Assembly (NCBI RefSeq): GCF_000003815.2
Contig: NC_049989.1
Coordinates: 813,345 to 842,977 of the forward strand
Length of the DNA: 29,633 nt
From: Branchiostoma floridae
Lineage: Eukaryota > Chordata > Leptocardii > Amphioxiformes > Branchiostomatidae
Direction of reading: 5' to 3'
Shown: positions 1 to 9,800 of the stretch, one piece after another
Numbering within the stretch: position 1 is the first letter of the stretch
How the letters are laid out: every line of letters starts with the position of its first letter
Program-made: the position numbers and the translations under genes
Notes under the pieces: generated by a model
What the model was told of the DNA's origin: nothing
Seen by the model: only the letters and a program-made list of their open reading frames with translations
Databases searched by the model: none

Positions 1-525
1 ACTTTATGAGTGTTTTAGTATTTTGAAAAATTTTCCCTTTTGGGAGATTTTTGGAAATTAGCAACAACAATAAGACTTACTTTGGCTCCCTGGGTCATGA
101 GTTTCTTTTATTTTTTCAATCATTCCTTAATAATTTTTAAAAAACAAAAGGATAGCATGGCAGCTACAGATACCCAACTATAGACACAATGTAAAACCAC
201 TAAAACAAAGCAAAAACAAGAAACAGTTGTTAACCATAAACCCCATTGCCCATATTCATTAAACAACAGTTACAGTAACTATACTTCAATTTTTAGATAT
301 GGTGCTATTTAACAGAAAATACAAAGTAAGTTATTTAATTTTCCCCACTTTCCCCTGTTTTATGTAGTTTGCCTTGTCTAATTGCAATTATATTTTCTTC
401 TAATTTATAAAAGTAGGAAACAAAAGATATAAAAGCTGACAAATTCAAAGAATATTTACAGTTTTTGAAAACAAATATCTTAGCTAGAAGGAGGATAAGA
501 CTGGACAGAACCAGGCAACGATCAC
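1..525 (-). other. possible 3' UTR or 3' flank of the GCN1 unit
   Basis: This AT-rich stretch follows the stop codon at 528-526. No conserved GCN1 exon is visible on the minus strand. Candidate poly(A) signals on that strand are ATTAAA (334-339) and AATAAA (107-112). If the tail exon at 526-597 is not used, this is simply intron. Confidence 0.35.
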
Positions 526-597
526 TTAAAGTAGATCTTTGTAGATTGTACCCTTGACTTCATCAACATATTCGTTTTCAGGCTTCTCAAAGGCACC
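526..597 (-). CDS. candidate alternative last exon of GCN1 with novel 23-residue tail
   Basis: A minus-strand acceptor TAG precedes GGT at 597. From there 23 codons run open to TAA (528-526). The phase (0) matches the donor of the preceding exon at 731. The acidic/basic tail reads GAFEKPENEY then VDEVKGTIYKDLL and has no resemblance to the GCN1 C-terminus, which should continue with a segment like NTRISSAGCLGELC in human. The pyrimidine tract is poor (TATATATAG). It could be a true alternative 3' end giving a truncated GCN1, the end of another gene, or a chance open frame inside an intron whose next exon lies left of the window. Confidence 0.35.
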   Translation of the reverse strand, partial: GAFEKPENEYVDEVKGTIYKDLL

Positions 598-730
598 CTA
601 CTATATATATAATAATTTTATCCGCATTGATATCAGTCACCTTGTGGTCTTACATTGCAGGAATGTTGTTACTACATTGTACTGAAATCCCCATAAGCTA
701 CCTCAAAAGGCCCAGAGTAGCAGGCTTTAC

Positions 731-874
731 CTCTGGGAATCCCAGCATGCCCAGCAGTGTAGCCGTCAGCTGTTTCCTGATGGCATCTCCAGCCTTCCTG
801 CCTGCACCTGTCACCACGCCCCGCAGGGCCTGCAGGCTGGTCTCACGGATCGAGTTGTCGTCAGCATTTTTCAC
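731..874 (-). CDS. GCN1: GCN1 exon (48 codons), last conserved one in window
   Basis: Acceptor CTTCAG before GTGAAAAAT; donor GAG|GTAAAG. Phase 0 on both sides. It encodes [20 protein letters not shown] onward to LGMLGFPE and matches the human segment DPGVRDTMLQALRFVIQGAG in order and length. It is a HEAT helix pair just C-terminal to the GCN2-binding region. Confidence 0.94.
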
Positions 875-3800
875 CTGAAGAAAGAGACTCTTGTAACACA
901 ACCATTGCTTTGTTCACTTGATGTTTTGGTGACCATCTGTCACATTCCTCAGGGCAAGTCTGACTTCATGTACATGTAGTTCACATTGTACTGTAACACT
1001 AGGTGTTACTGCTTACAGTTCCAGATGCAGTCACAACATGTCAAGTATTTACACAACATACAATGTACAGCGACTCAGTGACTGATTTATGCAAATTTTT
1101 ACAAGGCAGTCCTAAATGTAAATGAGTGTACATATTAACAGTAATAAGGATGTAACCTGTGTGTGCAGCTCTGTGAAGAGTGGGTCCACCCTGGTGTGGA
1201 TGACCACAAGCTTCTCCAGCGCATGGGCTGCCTTCAGCCGGACAGCCCTGTTGTTGTCATTCAGCGCCTTCAAGAAGGTGGTTTGAAGCTGGGGCAGGAA
1301 AGGCTTCAGCATCATGCCAACCTTGGGGAAAGCATTAATAATTTATCAAATCATCAACAGAAAAGTGTCCACACAACAGTACTCAAGTATATATTATGTT
1401 ATTGTTGTTGAACAGTTGTAAGAATTGTCTGTCAAGAAGTTTGTTTGTTTCTTTGTTTGAAACTTTGTTTATTCATGAAAGCTCAAATTGGCCTGCAGGC
1501 CGCTTTTCATTGAGGTCATGAGGGAAGAGGCAAGGGTCAGACAAAGTATATTATAAGTCAAGGAAGATTAGTGACATGCCACTAGTGGATTTTCTTATCA
1601 AGATGATGATTTCTCATTTAGTTATGCTATCAAGTACACAGCACACACATACACTATCTTCAACTGATCGTGATCATGTGATATGAACTCGTGCATACAT
1701 GTACAATGTACATCCAATGATGTCTAAAAGCTGTTTAATAAAAAAGAATTATGTCTATTGCCCTGGGGCAAACATGTCAATTGTATAACACCACAAGGTC
1801 ATATGTTGAATATAGAGTCTGACGGAAAATGTACTTTCAAATTGGTGTCATGGTCTAGTAGGTCACAACATTATTATTAATTATATATTGTCTCTTTGCT
1901 GTCCATACACGTACCATACATCAGGTCTTACCTTCCCCAGCAGAAGCCCCAGTGTGTCCAGTACTGCTGCTTTGACATTCCAACTAAATCTGTCCCCGAG
2001 GATACGGATCAGGGGTCCTGTGATGTTGACCACGGAGGGTTTCAAGGCTTCAGCACTGGTTCTTTTGATGATTTCTCCTAGTCCAAGTGCCGCCTGCTCC
2101 TTCAGCTCTGGTGAACCGTTCAGTATCCCCTCCCTGAACACTGGCAGGATGGGAGTAATGCCCTGTAACATATCAAACATGGATACTCAGGTGAACCATT
2201 CAGTATCCCCTCCCTGAACACTGGCAGGATGGGAGTAATGCCCTGTAACATATCAAACATGGATACTCAGGTGAACCGTTCAGTATCCCCTCCCTGAACA
2301 CTGGCAGGATGGGAGTAATGCCCTGTAACATATCAAACATGGATACTCAGGTGAACCGTTCAGTATCCCCTCCCTGAACACTGGCAGGATGGGAGTAGTG
2401 CCCTGTAACATGACAAACATGGATACTCAGGTGAACCGTTCAGTATCCCCTCCCTGAACACTGGCAGGATGGGAGTAGTGCCCTGTAACATATCAAACAT
2501 GGATACTCAGGTGAACCGTTCAGTATCCCCTCCCTGAACACTGGCAGGATGGGAGTAATGCCCTGTAACATGACAAACATGGATACTCAGGTCCTTGGAA
2601 TCCTTTCCTTTCTCCCCAAAGTTATTTCTTTACAGCACCATCATGGAAGCCCAAAGTGATGACTATGAGTTAATGGTGCCAGTTACAGCATACATGTACA
2701 TGTAACATCATATCAACATGCCGATGATGATAATATGATGAAACATCAAAAGGCTACTACTTAACGGTCAAATTATGGAAAATGACATAATCTCTAAAAT
2801 GACTAGCCAGAACAAAATACTCTTAATATTTGGTTCTGACTACTCGTTTTCAGATCTCAGTAGTTCGTTGGCTAAAATTGTGTGTTGCATATTATTTCTT
2901 CCTTTCATCTTTGGCACTTCCTTTCATCTTTATCCCTATCTTGCATATTGTAACATGGTATGGGCTAGTACATACTCCACATCACTTAAACCTCTACTTC
3001 TCCTGCAGAAACGCTTCGTCCGAATAGTCTCAAATGTGTCGTACACATTCCCTTCTGCATCTTTGTTTCGTAATCTAAAAGTAATAACTATATATGATAT
3101 AAACAAACTACAAAGTTGCCTTTTCGTTCACAAAACAATTGATAGTTCTTGTATACCAAAGCAATTCCAGAACCTTTTCCATCACAATTCAGACCACCAT
3201 CATTACAATACTAGACAGTGTAACAATTTAAAACAGATAACGTAAGGTTACCAGTTTACGTGCAGGACCAATTAACGGTCAGTTAGCCACATGACTGCAT
3301 TTCAAGGTGCACCATGCAAAAATTAGTCAATAATGATAAAACTATACATGTTTTATTCACATTTAAAACCCTTGCAACAAATATTGCACAATTTTCATGG
3401 AAGATCACGGGCCCAGGGTGCCTGGGTCGACTTAACGTGACGTTCTACAGAGGCAAAATCGGCGGTCCAACCTCATTCATCACTACGGCGCTACTGCAGG
3501 CGATGGTGGGGTAGTCACAAAAATTTTACCGTGGTTTGTTTGTTTACCACTTTCGTAATATTTTGCAACAAGTGTTTGAATATGTGTGCTTATAGGTAGA
3601 GCACTACAAGGAGAAAGACTCAAGTGACCGTTAATTGGTCACCCTAGAACAATTCTTCACTGCCAACTTCTCCATTATTACATGCTGGTGCACGGCCAAA
3701 GATGGAGGGACGAAATAAATTACAATGCAATTTTTTAACAGACAAACTACTGTGTCTTTAAATGGGTTAAATATTTAATTCTGCCAAGGCATTTCAGAAC

Positions 3801-6800
3801 AATAATCATTTTCCATAATTCGACTGTAAACTGGTAACCTTACGTTACAAAGAAAGTTTTCCATGCTGTTCAGGTGTCCGCAAATTTTGAATAGTTCAAA
3901 TGAAACCTTACATCTTTGTCATTCATTACCCATCTTCAAAAACCTGTTTAAAAAGTCATTATTAGATAATCAAACATTTAACTAATCTCCTATTCATTGT
4001 TCCTCTATTTCAACATTTTTAGTTGTTACATTTCTTACAATGTTATATTCTTATTACATCATTTCATTCATTTCGCCGTTATGATATTGCCTTAGTTATC
4101 AATTATTGAACTATTATGATTTCCTTCCATTTTGTTAATTGATGTAATTCTTTTGGTTACATTATTGTCTAATGTATAACTTTTACACATCTATCCAATC
4201 TTTATTCAGCTAATGAGTTGTTAAATTGTATCATTATTTGTTACTTTGGAGGAAGACTAAGCCACGAGTCTTTTTTCTACCCCCTGCATGTACTTTCATC
4301 CGTTAATTTGTTTTATGTTATCTTTTTTTAAAGATTGTGCAAAATAAATACAATCAATCAAAACAAAAATGACTGTTCCAGCATGTAGATGTAAATATGA
4401 AGTAAGCAGTGAAGAATCACTCCTAGGGTGACCTATTAATGGTCACTTGTCAACGAGTCTTCTCCTTGTAGTGCTCCACATACATGCACATGTACAGTAT
4501 AAGCAAGGAGCTTTTATCAGGAGGAGAGAGCAAGAATTTTTTTCCATTCAGCTATGTTCGTAGCGGGCGACAAAATTTGATTAACACCCACGTGTCAAAA
4601 ACCCGCATCTACATACATTTCACCCACGCAAGCTTTTGTTTTCCCTTTGTTTTGTGGTCATTCATGGTGGGGCGGCCTGGGGATACAAACATTGTGTGTA
4701 GCGATCTGATTTTTGCGATTTTGTCGACGATGTTGAACAGAAGAGTAACTTCGGAATACATACAGCGGCGGCAATATTCTCTCTGACTGAGGGTGAAATT
4801 TCAAAGCCATACGGCGACCGGACAGCGCCGCCGCTCGGGTACGGGCTAAGCCTAAAGGCAAAATTGTCTGAGGCAAAGTCTACGAAAAAAACTGGTAATA
4901 TTCCTACAATTAATGATGACTGTGAAAAACCTGACTCAATGATCACAGGAACCAAGTTTTTTTTAAGTATGCAACAGATATATTTCATAAATCGATACAA
5001 ATACAAAGTTCAAAATTATGCCTGGAGAACTCAAGACATTATATACGAAAACCCGATCGTAACGAAAACCATGAAAACTATGCTCTCCCGCCTTACCTTC
5101 ACCTTATTCCAGGCCCGATGTATCCTCTAAAAACACGGGTGGTTCGACAAAAATGAGCAAGGTTCGACCAACAGTGAACACGCCATTTTACCGAGCACAT
5201 CATCAACAGTTACGAAAAAATATCAGCTAAATGAAGAAAAACGTCATATTTTTTTAGTAGCCATCTGAAAATACATGTGAAAATTCATAATTCTATCGCA
5301 AGAAAACAGACCTCGATCCGCGAAAATAGGCCTAAACTGGCCCATGTTTGTTGTACGGCGAAGAGAAACATATCAAACTGTCCGCCATTGTGCGCTCTAC
5401 CGCAAGATGACGTAGTCACATGCCTGCCGAGTTTTCCAAATAAGGGAATCGTCGGAAACCTGACCCACTTCGCCTCTTGCCGATCGGGCTTCGGGCTGGC
5501 TCGAGGGCTATGACGTAATGGCGTGGCTCATTAGCATAGAAACCGTGCCAACCGGCGCTACGAACATCAGATCAGACGGGCGCCGCGCAGGGCAGTAAAC
5601 AAAGCCGGCGCTGCGGGATTTAACGGGCCAAACAAAGCCGCACAGCGGGCGGGTAACTTCATACTCTCTCCTCCTGATAAAAGCTCCTTGGTATAAGCAC
5701 ACATATTCAAAAACTTCCCAAGAAATTATTAAAGTGGTCAACCATACTAAAATGTGTTAGTAGCTGCAGTAGCGCCATAGTGATGAATGAAGTCATTAGA
5801 CCAAATTTGATGTTAGTAGAACGTCACGTAAAGTTGATCCAAATGCCATGGCCCCATAACGTTCCATAAAACTGGTGTAATATTCATTACAACATTTTAC
5901 AACATAACACAATTATTGTCTTGTTAATAATATATAGTAACACTTTTACAAGTTACATGTACACCTCAAAGTGTGGTCATGTCACTGGCCTAAATTGGTC
6001 CTGCACATAAATGTACAATCATCTACATGTCATGTGCATGCAAGCATGTCTAACCCCGCCCTAACACGAACAACAGACCATAAACCAGACATAGAGCCAG
6101 TAAGTGAGTGACTTCAGCCAGGTGAACCATCTCTCTCTGCAGGCTGGGGCAGATCTGAGGGATTCCAATATGGTTTCAATTCAATCCTTGTGCTAATGGG
6201 ATGTCTCCAGGACCCGCAAGCATCACAAGTATTCCTATAAATCTACACACAAGGTACATTGTACTTTACAATACAAGTCAAATCTCCAGGCAGTGACATG
6301 CTATGATGAAGTACTCTGGTGGTACTGGTACTGGTCAGAATAGTTGGTCTAAACTGACCTTTTTGGGCAGACAGAATCCAGGCAGCTCCTGTTCTTTGCA
6401 GTCCTGTACAGAGTAGCGGACAGCTTGTCTCACCGTGGGGAGGTGCTGCTGAAGGGCTGCGGCATCCAGTCTCTACAACAGTGGGAAAACATAGATTAGT
6501 CCCACTTAGGGGTGGGTACCGGTACAAAAAATTCAGGTCCAGGTCCGGTTCAGGTCCATAGAAACAGGTCCAGGTCCGGACCTGAACCTGGACCTGATTC
6601 AGTATGACACATACCAATGGTTCATTTCACTACAAAGAAATCTGTTTGGTGGAGTATTTTTAAGACTTACACTGGCGTTTTAAAGCCCTACAACGCTAAC
6701 TGCACCTGTACGATTGGCTGTAAAACTTGGTAGAAATTACTATAAACTCTACTCTTACTACTTCACTCGTTATTTTCTTCCACCTGCAAGCCCCAAAATG

Positions 6801-9800
6801 TGTGAATGCCTGATAAAATAATCTTTTAATTTTCTAATCAGTCCAACATCCGGTCCACCTAATTTTTTCAGGTCCGGTTTTTCTGGACCGGTCCATTAAG
6901 AAAAAACGGTTTTGTACCGGTACGCTGTACCGATACCCAGCCCTAGTCCCACTAATGTCTGAAGGTTGTATGGAACAAGGAATGACACTGTTTGACATGC
7001 ACACAATAACTTGACTGTCTTTACATTCTAACTCTTGAGAACTAGTAAGTTCTTCCTTTCAAAGCACTTTCACCCTTCAATATCAATAGTCTTCAATACA
7101 ACAGGGTTCACTTGGTAAGTTGATCTTACAAATCTTTCTCAAACTACCAAATCATGCTCCAAGTAGCAGGAACTTTGCCTCAATGTGTAAGCAAGATATA
7201 TTGTATAACCTCCTTGGGCAGATACAATGTAGCATTCTCAGTTTACAAATACTGTGAGCATCACTGGGTACTAATACTTCAATGATTTTTTTCATGACAG
7301 CACACAGTATTAACCAATTGTCAAAACTGTTTTTGTTACTGTACATTTGTTTGTATTATTGATTTCAATAATTGCTTATGTCTTGGGATCCCCCCAGGCT
7401 AATATTGAAAAATGCTGATTGAAGGCAACCTGTATCGCCCTGATTATAAACAAACTAACCTTCACAACAGCATTAAGGGCCTCCCAGCTCTGAACTAAAA
7501 CATCCTGGTCCTCATCATTGAAGAGCTCGATCAGCCCCCTCAGCAGCTGGGGCACATACTCAGTGTAATCTGCCTTGATCTGACTGCAGTAAAAGTTGAG
7601 GATGGTGACTGCAGCCAGCCGCATGCACGGCTCTCTACTCTTGGTGGCACTCAGAAGTTCCTCAATCACCACTCCTACCCCCAGGTCATAGTCTACAGAC
7701 AGGACAAGTGTCTGGCAGTGTTCCAGCTCCTGTAAAACAGAAGGGATTGCACGTGTACATGAGGTGAATGGATCATTCCTCTGTGAATCACCTACATCAC
7801 CTATATTGGGCATATACATGTAGTGTACAACTTGTAACATCAATCTTTATGACTCTGATATCTGACTCAGAGAAAGGCAATAGGGGGGTTACATGTATTA
7901 ATAATCAAATAATATCATACTCCAGTATATACATGTATGCAAGTTACTTCAAGGTCAGATTTTTAGTCCATGTGTTCTAGCCTCACTTAGACAATACCTT
8001 GTTTAAGAACCAGTGACAGCCTCACACTGTGTCTGTTGTTCACTTTTAACCTGAACAACTGTTCATTGCATGTGGATAATAGTTGCATCAGAAAATAATT
8101 TCATCAGGTTGGTAGAATATAGGATAAGGAGAATTGGAAAAGTAAGCTTGTAAGTTTAACTTTGTTTCTCCTTATCCAACAGTGACATCATGTCATGATG
8201 CACAATATACATTGTAGAAGACACAGACACCACTAGTCTTTGCTAATTTACAAGAAATGTATGATACTTTGCTAACCTCCTTTTCTTCATCAGTTCCTCT
8301 CTTCTGACTGAGTGCACTGAGCAGGGCAGGGAGGATCCGGCTGAGGTGCTTGGTGAGAGATTCTCCAGCCACAGATGACAGGAAGGCCAGTGCCTTGGTG
8401 TTGACTGGGGAGGATGTTAGCTGGAAAAAAATGTGTGTTAGATATTACATACAAATGTACAATGTATGTACCATGATGGTACATTGTAAATAAGGCAAAA
8501 GAGTTGTGCAATAGAGGATTAAAAATGGGAATAAATTTGTAGGCTTATAGTTCCACTTAAAATCTTGACAATCCCTTTTTCCTTAAAAATGTTTGCCCAA
8601 TCTGGAGACTTTTTGAGTTAGAAGGAACAGGTAGGGTCTAAGGCATGAGACCATATTTGAGTTTTTGGGTCCTGCAGATAGAAACAGCAGGAAACTGGGG
8701 GTCAAAGGTGAGATTTCTTTCAGGTTGAGCAGATAAATACCTTCCGTAAATAGTTTCATCAGGTTGGTAGATCAATAATTGAACAAAGTCTTCTTCCTTA
8801 CAAAACCTTCAATTCTTCAGTTAACATTCCGACAAGCATCTGTCGCCTTTATCAGTACAAAATGAAAACTATTGGTGGGATCCGAACTTAACCTATTGTA
8901 TTGTGATGTAATTACTTGACATGAAATGTTCTCGAAAGTCATACGTTAAGCATCCTTGCCGCTTTGTGACATAGCCCAAACACCTTGCATGTTTTCTTTG
9001 AATGGCTATTTAGTGACCTGGTGAAGAAGAATATTGAAATGCAGGTTAACAAGTATTCTAACATGCTTTCCTATGGACAGCCCTAAGTTAGATGGCTGCC
9101 CTGTACACAGCACAAAATGCACCTTTCAGTACGTACCTGTGGCACCAGGTAAGGAAGGACTACCCTGCTCTTCACAGCCATCACCTGTTTCAGACCATCC
9201 AGGGCAAACTCAGAAGTGTCAGGATCATCCTGTGAAAGATATCAGAAAATTGTCATTCATCTTCATACAATCCAGATCTGGTTAACATTTTATACTTGGC
9301 TAGTTATTGGAATTCTACGGTGCTGACAAATACACAGGTAAGTCCGTAGGCTTACAAATGGCAATGTGTCATCAAACAGTGTTCATCAACTTCAGCTAAC
9401 CTAGAAGCATGATGTCCCCCTAGGAGCAGAACATCTGAAAATGCTAGTTTGCTTTCAACCAATTTTTTTGAGCCAGAACCCTTTTTACATTAAAAAAATG
9501 TGCACCTGCTTGCAACTGGAAGTGTCTGCTTTTGGAAACTTTTTCCCTCGTTTTCTTAGAATGCCACTTATACAGAGATGACACATGAAGTCTACCTAAA
9601 CAAGTGTTAATACAAAATTTACAATACAAATACTGTATGTGTGAGTTCTACTTTGTCAAGCGGATAAAAATCTTACCAGCTGCTTCAGGAGGAAAGGTAG
9701 AATGTCGTCCAAAGTCCTGGCTCCTACTGTGGAGTGCAGACTGTCAAATGTCTTTGATGCAGCCTCTCTGACCTCTGGGAGGGGGTCACACAGACCCTTC

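Noticed and set aside
1888-2217. Plus-strand open frame of about 109 codons
   Set aside because: It is the antisense of the GCN1 exon at 1932-2162 and its duplicated start. Similar plus-strand frames over 1163-1411, 9702-9887, 10560-10805, 13266-13651, 17727-18093, 19817-20158 and 22872-23171 are antisense shadows of verified exons.
2111-2590. CRISPR-like regular repeat
   Set aside because: The units are contiguous 80-mers without spacers and are derived from a coding exon; this is a minisatellite in a eukaryotic gene.
2775-3245. Host gene of 156 residues
   Set aside because: The protein shows the C-terminal pattern of non-LTR retrotransposon ORF2 (YCNxVW, LQKRxxRI, YNTR), lacks the catalytic part and is interrupted by another element.
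3391-3410. Match of TGGAAGATCACGGG between the transposon and the GCN1 exon at 21471
   Set aside because: Fourteen bases only, with no extension on either side; taken as coincidence rather than exon capture.
4864-5130. Possible transposase ORF in the hAT-like element
   Set aside because: Only 88 codons, with no BED finger or hAT dimerisation motif; composition looks like a chance frame.
6243-6617. Minus-strand frame of 124 codons with repeated VQVRTW-type text
   Set aside because: It runs through the splice junction of the 6359-6472 exon in another frame and into the GGTCC-rich MITE; not a separate gene.
8740-8890. Penelope-like element
   Set aside because: Only a short word resemblance (GGCGACAGATGCTTGTCGGAATG); no coding segment or terminal structure seen, so kept only as a low-confidence remark in the intron entry.
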